The translations under genes were made by a program, and so were the position numbers. Shown here piece by piece: positions 25,101 through 37,100 of a DNA stretch of 64,000 bases; the first letter of the stretch is position 1; each line of letters begins with the position of its first letter. Source of the DNA: Beroe ovata (taxonomy: Eukaryota > Ctenophora > Nuda > Beroida > Beroidae); the NCBI GenBank assembly GCA_946803715.1, contig CAMPET010000031.1, positions 368,034-432,033 on the forward strand. The letters run 5' to 3'. Under the pieces are notes generated by a model. It saw nothing but the letters and a program-made list of their open reading frames with translations, was not told the DNA's origin and did no database searches.

Positions 25101-25901
25101 AGGATAACCACAGAAAAGCCGCAGCAGGATGTTTGTGAAAGTTTTCAGGGATATGGATTTGATATTTATGGGTGGCAAAACAGATAATTATAGTGATACA
25201 TCTTTTGTATCCGATACCATGGAAATTTTATATTCAGATTAGAAAGTTTTCTTAATTCATTAAAATGGATAATTTGAAAAATATATTCAAGTTTTTATAC
25301 CGGCTTATATATTGAGTAAGGAGTGAATTGGAGGTAAACGGCTCATATATCTTCACAATTCTTCCCTCCCTCCAAATATCCCTTTACTCCCGTCCTCCTT
25401 ACCTTTTAACCGCCCTGCCCTTACCTCCCTTCCTCCATCCCCCCTTCCCTCCCTCCTCACATCTTCAAACCCCTCTCCTCTCCCCGACAGATGCTGAAAG
25501 ATCTGACCGTTCACTCCGAGTTCAGTATCACATCTGCTAACGCTGTCATAGACACCCGGGTAAACATAGAGCATTACGCAGCCAAGGTGATTCGGAGACA
25601 TTCTAAACAGAGCAAATCTAACCTCAGTCAACCAGGTATACACATTTCGATACCCTCGCAGCTCTTCCCCGCTGAAAATTATCAAATCAAACTGCTGTTT
25701 TCAACTGGGGAGATTTCATTCTCTTTCAACCTTCGCTATTCTCTTTTAACCCGTTTTAAATCAGTAAAACAACCGCACAACCTTTTAAATATCACACACA
25801 ACAAATTGCAGTTTACAGCGCAAACTGTATGTACCTACAGCGGTCAAGTGAGGCATTCTTTGACCTTGGCCACATTACTACATCATACGGTGGTGGAGGT
25901 G
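19169..25901 (+). CDS. FRY: FRY exon block 2: central region
   Basis: Approximate exons: 19169-19425, 19596-19683, 20083-20300, 21389-21489, 22000-22148, 25491-25635 and 25812-25901. Block 1 ends in KKVVMYMCRYKPDDVIKML, and this block resumes with [11 protein letters not shown], which matches the family's cDNPPfYRit segment. That proves the 6.8-kb intron in between belongs to FRY. Later matches are [16 protein letters not shown] and [20 protein letters not shown]. The 19169-19425 exon carries an Ala/Gly/Glu-rich insert. The 25812-25901 exon is less certain, but its phase (1 in, 1 out) fits both neighbours. The intron between 22148 and 25491 contains the carboxylesterase gene. Confidence 0.85.
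21232..21388. repeat. Tandem repeat that copies the FRY 3' splice site
   Basis: The real acceptor reads 'atttcaggtgtaacctg' at 21382-21398. The same 17 bases occur at 21241-21257, with a degraded copy ('atttcgggtataacctg') at 21305. Between them 'cctgactctatat' recurs several times. The unit therefore spans the end of the intron and the first bases of the exon. Confidence 0.8.
22149..23513. other. FRY intron upstream of the esterase, with GT microsatellite
   Basis: No coding sequence is recognised. A (GT)n tract runs from about 23123 to 23175 and holds one N at 23167. The 300 bp before the esterase ATG would be its promoter; I see no clear TATA box. Confidence 0.6.
23514..25187 (+). CDS. Membrane-anchored carboxylesterase (COesterase family), single exon, nested in FRY intron
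   Basis: This intronless frame of 557 aa is a type-B carboxylesterase with an alpha/beta-hydrolase fold. Residues 8-33 are a hydrophobic segment after a short basic N-terminus, so a type II membrane anchor or uncleaved signal is likely, with the enzyme domain outside the cytosol. Family signs are [31 protein letters not shown] and [11 protein letters not shown]. The nucleophile elbow is GESGGG with Ser234. The other triad members are probably Glu364 or Glu366 (in [10 protein letters not shown]) and His464 (in [13 protein letters not shown]). All three are present, so it should hydrolyse carboxylic esters; the substrate cannot be told. Length is typical. The absence of introns, among neighbours with many, suggests retroposition. 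It lies on the same strand as its host FRY. Confidence 0.88.
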   Translation: MGCSKKEALAIVFAGIIPVILVALALVLVLVVFAPDNSPPPPVAMTTSGTLHGRTAMLDDLGEIYEFHNIRYAEPPIGDLRFRPPVRYETTDTSPVDVSDSEKQIQCIQAESGEGDEDCLFLTVRTPTPPGNDSFTLLPVIMWIHGGGLISGLGTVPGYSFGAETTAKMGMVTVNINYRLGFLGFSSVQELWDEEEGVYANNGIRDIISALDWIQDNIAEFGGDPNSVTVIGESGGGTAVLALTCSPLANNKFHRAIAQSPAPEFRFSHVDGDGYQRGIVGQMGCTQDTIEERKQCLLDLPAERFSLVPGGVAYFDFPLSYGTDGEYIGMIVTDPTVVAVAPRDLASADFIPSSPLPIIISNVEQENYDYSWFFEDPFASDSELNETLTEAFALISAEEGMVDVAWSLYPGRSRSEIWSLLTCDIRSTCPSNDVAEAMSTATNRDIYRLYFTYALEGYPIPAIHVADSYIMFGMTFEVWSFVTPSDNDFAFSDHYVAMMKSFAEDGVPSDGWMPFPENSMVFENSDTFQRITTEKPQQDVCESFQGYGFDIYGWQNR

Positions 25902-26335
25902 GTACGTGGGTTATTTTTTCACAAAAATCTATGATTTCCCCACGTGATTTGGAGCAGTTATATTCCTGCGGAAATGTGTTCATTCATAGAGATTCCTTCT
26001 TGCACTGTGCACGTTCATTTACCACTGGCCGGAGCATTGTTAATCCATGCACGGGGAATTAAACAAATCATTTTTCCAAAATTCGTTCTCTTTTGATCTT
26101 CTCCTTCCCAATCAAGGATTGTTGATTGCCCTCATCTTGATTCTTATCCTCGCACTCTTTCCTTTTTTGCGGTGTATGGATCTTAGTTAACACTCTCCAT
26201 AATAATTCAATATATCATTCGAATCGTCTCTCAAATTAAGCAAAAATTCACAAAAATACATCAAGTTTGAGTCACTGCAAAGTTTCAATTCTCACAAACA
26301 TCTCAGAGTCATGTATCTCGATCGTCATATTGTAC

Positions 26336-29300
26336 TCAGTTATTTGCATCCTCACTACCACTCCCCGTTGTCGTGTTGGATGAGACACTCTGACTGGTTG
26401 ATTTGGAGGTGAACTTGTTGATTAGTCCCTTCATCAGTTCGCTGCTACTCAACCGAGCAAGTAGTCTCTTCTTCACGGGAATTATCGTCTGGAGAATGAT
26501 GTGACGCTATTAAATCTCAGTTCTGGAACATAAACATGCAGTTTAAAAGCTAAGCTAGATGTGCAACGCAATATTAAGAGCGCTAGTTTTGACTGAAAGG
26601 CGTCAATTCTGTCATAGTCACTGTCTAATCTCTATCATCTATCCCATGATCTGAGATACTCACGGCAATTACTCCTTCCTCAAACGCGTCATCCTTTTCT
26701 TGCTCCTCCAAATCTTCATCTTCCCCGTTCTCCTGAACACCAATTGTAACAGCAACAATAACAAGGATCAATTAGATCTATAATTGCGTAATGAATTACA
26801 TCTGAATTCAATTGAAGTGTCATCACAGGATTTCAGTTTCTCTCCACGAAGATCAATATTACAAGATGAATATCCCATTCTCTCTCTCGCTCACCTGATC
26901 CACCATATTCTCCTCCACCTCCATCTCTTCCTCTTCCTCCCTCTCCGAGGTAAGGGACCCCGCCCGGGACCCCGTCTTTACAGACGACCTCTGTCGGGAC
27001 CGTCGTTCCCCCGACCCCGAGCCTGACCCTGCTGACTTTCTGCTGCTGGAGGATGGACGGAGAAAGATGAAGATATATTGATATATTGAGTTTCTTTTGA
27101 AATGCCCAAGCCCCATTTGCTCAAAAACGTATAAGTTCCCGAGCGCCATTTCCCGTCAAATTTTGATCGAAAATGATCTCCCATTTCTGAAATTGAGTTT
27201 ACAATCTCGGTGTCAGTTATACCTGCGGGCAGCGCTGACACCACTCTCCCTGTTGTCAGGTCTTTCCTCCACCTGACTTCCCCTCTCTCTACTCCGTCTC
27301 TGGTCGGAACTGCTGTTTCTCCAACTTGTCTTCTGACTTCCTTAGAGAAAAAGACACCGATAGAAATAGGATAAGACACCGATCGAATAAGCTATAAGAC
27401 ACTGTCTTGATAACTTTGATAGAGAATCTCAATGAATTTGGCAGAGAGATAGCGGCTGTTTGGTGGCAGGAGGTGCAGCGTCTTCATTAGTCTCTTCACG
27501 TGGCATGGCAGTTATAGTTCAATGGTGATTCATGCCACTCTTATCTATCCCATGCAATGGTCAACATGCAACAATTACCCTTCTTTGTGTAATATTTCTT
27601 GTATATGCCAACTTCTAGTCGACTCATCAGAACATCCAGTTGCCGTTGAGCACTTTCCGGCTGAGATGAATATTGTGGTAAGTCTAGATTGATTTTCAAT
27701 TTGAAAATATATATCCTCGTTGCCAAGGAGAAGGACTCAGTGATTCAGCTTACCCCATCTATCTTGTCAATGATCATATCGTAGAACCCGTTTAACCAAT
27801 AGACTTGGTGTTCCTGAATTGAGTTTTGTGTTATTAAACGTAGTTATTAAACGTAGTTTGGAATTGGGAAGAGACAATCTGCTGACACCGATAATTAAGA
27901 CTGAGAGATGGACTTACCACCCCGGCGTTCTTTGCCTCTCGTATTCTAAACTCTCGGTTCCCACACAACGCTACTTTCATAGACTTGCTGATCAGGATAT
28001 GCTTCGGCTTACAAGCTGCCTCTAGCTTCTGAGCGTAAATCACCTGAGCCATAAATCGGATTATCCTATTATCAGTTGGATTATCCTATTATCAGTTGGG
28101 AAATTTTAAGAACAATTTCTGAGTTTTTGGGTTTTCGAAGTGTTTTTTTTCTAGGTTCTGTAGGTTTTGAGAGGGGTGATTATGATGATCTCACTGTTTC
28201 TCCGTAGATGCTGTATCTCGGGTTGGTATGGCCGACGATTCCTGCGACCACACTTCCAATATCAACACCTGCAACCGTGATTTCATCAAGTTTCAATGAG
28301 GTCGGGGTTTGATTCACAAATCTCGATCCAGGATCTTGGTTTTCAATCTATGAGATATCTAGGTCGATATATCTAAGACAATAACTGGGGTATATTATCC
28401 AAACCTATTCTGCATTGAAGTGGTGTTTTGAGGAACTCCAACTGAACGGTATGGACACTGAGATTCATTGCCACTGCCATCACCGCAGCCGCCACGGCGC
28501 TGTACTGGTCTGAATCGGGAACTCCTGCTGCCACCACGTATGCATCTCCAATAGTTTCTATCTGGGAGTATTGTTAGAATAGTTTGAACACGTGGAATCG
28601 TAAGATAAATCGCTTTAATTTGTCAGTGAAAACGATGAAGATCTTGAGTTGCGGTCACGTGATACAATTACTCCGTTACCTTGGTAACGTTTCCAAGATT
28701 GTTTGTCAAGCCGTCAAACTTCTGCCACAGGCAGGTCAACAGTTCCACCACCTGGAGTGGCTCTAGACTGCCACTTATCTTGGTGAAGCCACACAGATCA
28801 CTGAATATCACTGCCACGTTTTCATGTTGCTGGAGGGAAGGGGGAAATATGGTGAAAGTTACGCCTACGATCTGTGCCTTACTGCCTTGGATGCTACAAG
28901 AGAAAACTGAGTTTGGTCGACCCTCAATAAGCTAAAAACGGCAGATGCCATGCAAATAACACTTTTCGTATCTCATATTAAGTCCCTCGATATGCTAGAA
29001 AGGGGGCATGAGTCATGACATCCAAATTGCACTTGCTAGTTACCATTCCCAATACCCATATAGTTATCTTACCCTTATCGTCTTGTAGAAGGGCGTGGCT
29101 CCACTTCGTATGGTGTTGATAATTGAGCGAGGCATAGTCTCAAAGAGAAAGTCGTCTTTCCGGGAGCTCTCCTCGTCTTTTTGTTGTAACTGGGGGAGGC
29201 TTGTTAACCGTCATAACTTGATAAGTGTAAAATGGTGTTTTTCTAATAATATTGATGGATTGATTCTTGTACCAGCTCCAAGAACCGCTTGTTATTCTCA

Positions 29301-31575
29301 ATCTCTTCCTCATATGCCACTGCCATCTTCCTGATGAGGAGAATTAGGTGTGTTTTTTGACAGATAATTGTTTCAATCCTCTGCAAACCATTGATCGTAC
29401 AATACTGATTACTGATTACTGACCTTGCCTTCATGTTGGCAGCTAGAACTTGTGATTTTGTAGAGTCGTGGGCGGGCGCATCGCCTAGGAAGACCTGTCC
29501 GTTGTGGTACATTTCCTCTCTGAGAGGAGATGTTATGATCAGCATTGATTCCCTGATAGAACCTTGACACCTCATGGGTTTTGTCCACTAATAGTTGTAC
29601 AATATATGGTTCCTCAGTCTAAAATTATACTCTTGCATTAACTTCATCATCTTAACTCACTTTGGTTTAGCAATCATTACAGCCGTATTTCCCTCCTCAA
29701 AAGTGAGGAATTGGCAGATAAACAAGATATTATTCTCATCCAGCCCTGTGGTACTTGTGTAGGATGTTATTATCATGGAATCTGACATTAGACTCAACTG
29801 AAAATGGCGGAAGGGGGTTATGGTTGACGAGTTGGCTCAGAGTTATCAATCATATTTGGTCATCGATCGAAGATATGTGACGTCATGATCCTATATCGTC
29901 ATTATCAAACTTACAAATAGTCCCAAAATGATTGACTCACATAATCAAGTTCGAAAGAGCCGTCAATTGGTCGCAGAAATTTCATTGTTTCCTTGATATT
30001 CTTGTCCATTAGATCAGGACATGTCTTCAATATGCTCTTACCAGCTTTTAGAACTTTTCCTGTGAGAACGCAGCAGTTTAATCCCGGGTCCGAGAGAAAG
30101 TTAACTCGATTTGAGCGATTGAAGCTTCATCATGATCTCTACTTTTGATAGAACTCCATTTTGATGGTTTACCTGTGTGATCAAAGTATACGAAGAACGG
30201 GAATATCCGTGTCCAGCACATTTTCTCTAATTCACGCTGGTTATCCTCCTTAATGCAACTGATGTCCAACTCCTTCAGCTTCTACGGAAAGATGTTTTTC
30301 CGATTAAAGACGAACCTCTTGATTGTGGCATTTCAAATGGACTGATGCCAATTTTATGATAGCTGGGTAGTTGGACAAATGCCAACTTTAGCTCGGGATC
30401 TCGGGAAACCTGGTTATCCATCTGAACGTTGATGTTGTGGAAATACTTGAGATCACCACCGATCGTCTTACTTTCCACTTCTTGGAGTACCACCTTGCAC
30501 TTCTTGCTGGAGGACACTATTTCTCCCTGCAAGATGGAGAAATATGGTGGACTGGTTAGCTTGGCATGTTTATTGCTGATATTGAGGTATCCCCCCAACA
30601 AAAACAATCAGGCTCACCCCAACGCCGAGTGCGCCGCTGTCCTCAGCCGCCAGTTCCTCCGCCGCGTCCTTCCCGACAAAGTCCGCCTTGGTGCAGATGT
30701 ATGTGACAAAACCGAGGAGGAACTTGGCGTACTTATCCGTGCTCAGGACGGCTATCATCCGATATCCGACCTTCTTCTCGGGGAAAACCTGGGGATTTGG
30801 GGAGAAGGAGAATCGCTCGCAGAAAATTGGATCGCGTTATAAACGCCCATCGCAGATATTCTTCATCGTTTACCATGGGGACGTAAACACGTGCGATTCT
30901 AATTTCTACGCGTTGCATGACGGACAAAAAGATGACAAAAAGATGATACCTTGAATTGTATCTGTAGCATATCAGGGAAGTCAATGAGCTTGTACTGGAG
31001 ATAATCATTCCATGTCTTGAAGAAGCCATATGCAGTCCGGGCCACTGATTGCATCTTCCATGCTGAAAATTTATTGAGACAATGTGTCTCTGGTAAAGTT
31101 ACGATTTGAGCACGAAAACACAGCTTTCAATGTCGCAATTGCCCAGCGGATGTATAAGAATTCCTAAGTTTGGATCTGTGTTCCTTGTTCATAATGCAAA
31201 CACGTGCCATTTCACCTGAGAAGAGGTAAGCGATGTACCATCCCCCAAAATACTCCATGGCATTCTCCTCCGTGAATCTGAACCGTTTCGCAAACGCTGC
31301 GGCGGAGTTTGAACAAAAGTGATTTTGTTTCCATATAGGTATGCCAAGAGAAATCTCCAATATCCATTTTACGTTTAATTGAGCATAACAAATATCCCTG
31401 CGTCTGCACCTCACGCCTCACCTTTCGCTAAATCGGAGAGCAACTTTTCATCGTAGTTCGAGAACTTCTCGAACTCAAGGGGGGCGTCAATCGTCTCCGA
31501 GATGGCATGCCAAACTGAGCTGGAGTAGTTCTGTTGGATGCCAACCTTGATGGCTTCAAACACAAATCCGTACAT
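26336..31575 (-). CDS. Soluble guanylate cyclase, alpha-type, without heme-binding residues, nested in FRY intron
   Basis: Exons in transcript order: 31575-31422, 31296-31216, 31062-30950, 30788-30618, 30526-30410, 30281-30173, 30059-29941, 29797-29661, 29519-29424, 29330-29273, 29189-29073, 28829-28680, 28561-28405, 28268-28195, 28043-27918, 27813-27754, 27660-27579, then tail exons near 27478-27442 (weak), 27341-27228, 27050-26898, 26732-26663, 26490-26336. It starts MYGFVFEAI, the classical start of the heme-nitric-oxide binding (HNOB) domain. A PAS-like HNOBA segment (RIFPFFVYF), a short coiled coil and a class III cyclase domain follow. Both metal-binding Asp are present (FSDLCGF, IETIGDAY). 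A Lys (QKLEA) replaces the catalytic Arg, as in alpha subunits, so cGMP synthesis would need a beta partner. The proximal His and YxSxR are absent. The tail is Ser/Arg- then Glu-rich. The 27.2-27.5 kb junctions are uncertain. Confidence 0.83.
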
Positions 31576-32240
31576 CGAGAAAAAAGACCTGTGTTATGAG
31601 GTGTAGTGTTGGGTAAAACTAGGATTCCTTTATGGGGGACCATACGTCTTTTCTCACTATACCATGTAATTCATGCTCAATATTTCTATAAAAACACAAT
31701 TCAAAGGGTACAATTTAAACGTTAGAAGGGCCCACAACATACCATAACCTCACAACCATCCAAAATTAGAAATATTTATTCTTCGCCGGCCCTTCGTGGT
31801 GCTTTTAAAGTCCATAAAGCAGTATTAATGGGTTGAACCTGTCATTCATCATCCATAGCAACATGTCAACTGTCATAAACTCAGGGAGGGAGTTGTTGTT
31901 TTTATGAGTAGCCAAGTTGTTGCTTATTGACACACACACACCAATATATATATATATGACACTCAATGATGAATGCCACTACGATAATTTCCGATATTGT
32001 GTCCTGGTGTCCAGTTAATGAGATATCTATTAGCGTTATTGTCGTTGGTAAGTTTGAAAAATAACAATATTATGTCTGGATTAGATGCATGTGAATAGTG
32101 ATCTTTAATCCTCTTATGTTTATCTTTGCCTCTTATCCCATCTTATCAAACTCCTAAACCCTTTTCAATAATTTCATATTGATGACTCATTATGGAGTTG
32201 TTATCACATCATTGAGTCCATGTCATCACAATGACACCAG
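31576..32240. other. FRY intron between the cyclase start and the next FRY exon
   Basis: No gene is visible. There is a short (AT)n at about 31945-31958. This stretch would contain the promoter of the cyclase gene, which reads leftward. The intron ends with '...tgacaccag' at 32240. Confidence 0.55.
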
Positions 32241-34112
32241 GTGGTGGAGGTAGCTCTCAGGAGATTGATAACAATAGCGACGATGGAAGTGGTTCCAGCC
32301 ACATGTCCGCTGAGATCGACAGCTCACACCCGAGTGAGCTGAATGACCAGGTGAGTGGTATAATTACTGCTGACACCACACAAAATCCCTGACACCACAC
32401 AAAATCTTTGGCACCACACAACATTCTTGACACCACTCTTACAAATATGCATGACACCACTTTCATCCACTCGCTTGACACCACTTTCATCCACTCGCTT
32501 GACATCACTCTCATCCACTCGCTTGACACCACTCTCACTACTCCAGGTCCCAATGACCGGATCTCGAGGCTCAACTCCGACAGAGTTCATATCCCGTAAA
32601 CACGGCGTGGAACCGGAAATCCTAGCGGAGAGGGTCAGAAGTGTGCTCAAGTTCATGAACTGCAGGTACGGGCGTTGCCATGGTGATCTAGATTCTGACT
32701 GACTTTATTACTTTATTTCCCAAGTGTTTCACTTGGAAATGTTAAGTTGTTGATCATTTCTCATCTCCTATGATCAGGGATCAAAGACCTCTGTGGAGCT
32801 ATGAAGAGATAACCCCTCAGAATCTGAATATCGGAAGTGTTCACCTGATGCACAGCTTCTTATCATCGGTAATATTATGCCTTCGGCAATCGGCTTGATT
32901 TAGCTAGTTTTTCTAATGAAGCCAACTGAGACGCTTTATTCGGGTTCGATAGTTGTCAAATGTGATGGAATCGCACGACATATGTATTCTCAGGTATTGG
33001 CAGTATTCGAAGCGCTGATGCAGACCGATTTCAAGGCTCACATGTGCGCTGAGACTCTCAGCTGGGCAGTCCATTGTGGACAACGACACTACGCAGGGAG
33101 GAGCTTCGAGGTTTGCATCCTGTCCTTTTTCTCCGATCTAACTCAATTTGTTGTTTATGCAGATTCAATTATCCCATATATGGTCATGTCCTCTTCAGAT
33201 ATTCCGATGTCTCCGAACAGAGTTAACGAGTGACTTCCTTCTGGAGGTTCTGAGACGTCTCATGGATCACGTTTGTGACACTGATGACTCTCAAACGGTA
33301 TTATACATGCCCCGTAATCATCAGCATTTGTGGAGAACACTACATTTCTCCTCAAATTGTGTTTTTGTGTTTGGCGGTCATTTTCATGCCCTTCACGTAC
33401 CACCGTGTTTTCAGGGGTACGTAGTGGAGTGTCTCCTCACTCTTGAATGCAACACACTACTCCTCGGCGATAGGATACACTCTGAACTCCTCCCCCAATT
33501 CAAGAGGTGAGACACGCGTGACATCTCATCGCGTGACGTTATTCTCACGCGTGATTTCCTGTTGTCATGACAACAACACGTGCCACCCTCTTGACGTGTA
33601 ACAGATTGTCTCAGGAGAGAAATCGTGTAAATCATCACGCTGATAATTCGCATGATCTCCATTGGTCAACCCCCGAGTTTCTGTATCTGGAACGGCTGTT
33701 ACAAGATTGCACACTGACTCGAGATATGATTTATCCGGACGTGTTTGAGACCCGGGAGATTGGCGATATTCGCTATGATATCACTAAGTAGGCTGTGATC
33801 ATGTTGTGGATGTGATTTAGTAAGTGTTGTTTAGTACGTGGTGTCATGGTACGGTGTCAGTGGAGGCATACTGTGATGTCAATGGATACATGATGTCAGG
33901 AGTATTTGACGAAAATAGTATCTCGTACCCCGTTTTTATGGTGCCACTTTTTGTTTGGTCACGGCCCTCACCGTTCTCAGCAAAACGGACACGATAAAGC
34001 GGCGTCCCATGGACACCCGCCGCCACTCCAGTTGGGATGTGCTGCCGCCTGGGAGCAAAGTGACGTCCAAACAGCACTTGCTAGGCGGGAGTACAGCTTC
34101 AGATGAATACAG

Positions 34113-34148
<36 letters not shown>

Positions 34149-37100
34149 NNNNNNNNNNNNNNNNNNNNNNNNNNNNNNNNNNNNNNNNNNNNNNNNNNNN
34201 NNNNNNNNNNNNNNNNNNNNNNNNNNNNNNNNNNNNNNNNNNNNNNNNNNNNNNNNNNNNNNNGTGTGTGTGTGTGTGTGTGTTTGTATTTGTTTGTGTG
34301 TGTTTGTATTTGTTTGTGTGTGTGAGCATCATGTTGTGATAACAAGTCACAACACTCAGGGGTCGGATGAACAGTGAACAGAACAATCTCCGGGTAAAGG
34401 CATACAGTTTGTCCAGTTTTCGGGACTCTTTCCCGGTGCTGCCATTGGAATACATTCCTCAGGTAAATACATGTTTTCCAATAAAATAGTCGGGATATTT
34501 TAGAGATTATGTCCTTGGGACATGTTACTATTGGATGGTCCCAAATCTGGGATGTCAGTTTTTCGAAATCGCAGTCATACTGGAGACATGATATCCATGT
34601 TATTACAGGAGTACACTTTGAAAGAGCTGCTGACTGACGACGACATCTTTATTATCACTCGGACATTCTGGTGCTCTCTCTGTCTTAGGTCAGACATATG
34701 AAATTAATAATGAGCATCAGAAATAAACATATTGGTAATCAATAATCTTTGGTTACATTAAAAGCCATTCTAGTTCCCATTCTCTTACACAAAGTCTAAA
34801 TTCGTCTCACCTAAAACTCTAAAAGTCTCAATTCGTCTCACCTAAAACGTCTCGTCTCAGTGAGAGCGACTTGGAGCACGAGTTCGGGTTTGCTGTCCGT
34901 CTTCTGTCGTGTCTTCTCGATTGTATCTGTCTCACGGACACGTACACGGTGAACCTCCTGGAGAAAGTGCTGGATGAGATGAACTGGGCAAATTTCCCTG
35001 GGGTTATACACCTCTTTCTCAAGGGTGTTCCCACTTTAGGTGAGAAATTCCCCTTCATTCCCTCCCACTCTATTCATTCCGACTTCATTCCCTCCCACTC
35101 TATTCATTCTCTCTTTACCTCTGTCGACGTGTTCGAACCCATCCATTCCTTCTATCGATCACTATCTAATCTGCTCTACACCCAGATCTCAATGAGACCA
35201 CCCTGGAACTGATCGCTAAGTTGATCCCATTCTGTCGGAAGAAAGTTTTCCGAGGGGTGGACGACACGGCACTGCCCCTCATTGTGCTGTCACTGCTGCC
35301 AAAACTCATCATTTCCTACGACTCGTGAGTGAATATCAGTCAATATATTATTGAAATTCTAACTTTCAATGTATTGAAATTTTGATCTTCTATAACGTTC
35401 TTGTCGTGATTTCCTGTGAAGTTTTGACTCCACTTCATATCAAATTCTTATGAAATTCCCCCCATACATATCGACGTTCTTTATTAATCCAGTTCCCAAT
35501 CCCCAGGCCCGACGCTTCCTGCTGTAAGATAGCCGAGGAAATCGCTATGATTTGTACAAATATTGAGCCCCTGAAAGACCTTGGCAAAGTTATGACCATG
35601 TATATCAACAGCTCATACCCTCCCAAAAAATGCCAGGTACTCAATTTGGTGATTGATTGTTTATTGTTTTCTAAGGTTGGTTCCATATCATAATGAAGAT
35701 CACAAATCAGAGGAATTGTACATTAATATGTCACCGTTTTCTTCTTTTCAAGCAAAATCTTGGCATTGTTCCAATAATTCCATCCCCAGATGTGGGTTGG
35801 TGCGGTGTGCAAGTATATCAACGACGCTTACATCGACAACTGTTCCCACTTCCTGGTTTATTTGGTCAATATCCTCCAAAATGGTCCTCATTGCTACTAC
35901 CAGGCTATATTACAGGTTGGTGATTGGCACCACTTTCTATTGACACCACTTTATATTGACACACGCTTGACACCAGTTTCTGCTGACACCACTTTTCACC
36001 TCGCACTCGCTTGACACCAGTTTCTGCTGACACCACTTTTCACCTTACACTCGCTTGACAACAGTTTCTGCTGACACCAGTTCCTGCTGACACCAGTTTC
36101 TGCTGACGTCACTCTGACACCATTTCATTTCAGATTGTTTACGAGTCTATCAAGCATATTTTTCTCAATCACCACTTCATCCCTATTCACTGTCCTAGTG
36201 TGTTGCAGGTAAGAGAACTACTCTGCTTTCTGATTGATATAGACTTAGTTCTCGCCTTATTTTAATTCTTGTAATTTGTCTCACTCAAAGTCCAAATTGA
36301 CAGTTTTTGTTAACTGAAAGACTTCTAAGACTGACAGTCACCCCTTCACCAACTGACAGTAGCACACGATTTCCAGGTCTTAGCGAAGCATGAGTTCAGT
36401 GTCTCCCACGAGGAGCAGGAGATCCTCAAGCTCATCATTTCCTCATCTAGTACAATCAGGTTTGTACGGAGAATTCGAGAGACACGTGATCAATAATGAG
36501 GAAATAAACTTGCTTTTTGATGAGAAAATGAGTTTCAAAACTCACGCGACTTCGGTCACGCGCTCGCTCACTTGATGAAGTTTTATCTTGTTCAGATGGA
36601 GGTACACTCCATAACCTCCCCTCCCTCTTCTAGTTTGCCCGGTGAAACTGCTAATCTTGATAACTATCGAGCCTCCCTCGGAGCATTCTCACTCTTCGAA
36701 CATGGGCTGCCTGAACTTCCTGGCCGCTCCATACAGGTTACTGTTACTTGACTGTTACTCTTATCGGCATTTTTCTCTTAATCGACCAATATTAACCCTC
36801 ATTCTCTCCTCAGTTCAAAGTGGATTTCAAGTCCGATCACCCAGACTCGAGCCCCATCTCAACATCTCAACAGTCCCTGGTTAGCTCCACTCAAAACCTG
36901 GTACCGTGTACCAATTGGAAACGACCCACTAACTGCTTCAGGAAGTGTAGAGACAGAATGGCAAGCTTGCTAAAGTAAGTGAGAATGGGGGCGGGAATGA
37001 CTTCCTCAATCACGGGAACATTTTTCGTATTCTTTCGGAAATAACGAAAGAGATTCTTGGGTTTTTAAACAAACTTCAGCTTTCTGAACGTCATTTTTGC

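Noticed and set aside
27420-27530. Frame reading HVKRLMKTLHLLPP on the - strand
   Set aside because: No acceptor gives it in phase with the cyclase exon ending at 27579; a short exon at 27478-27442 fits the phase better but is itself weak.
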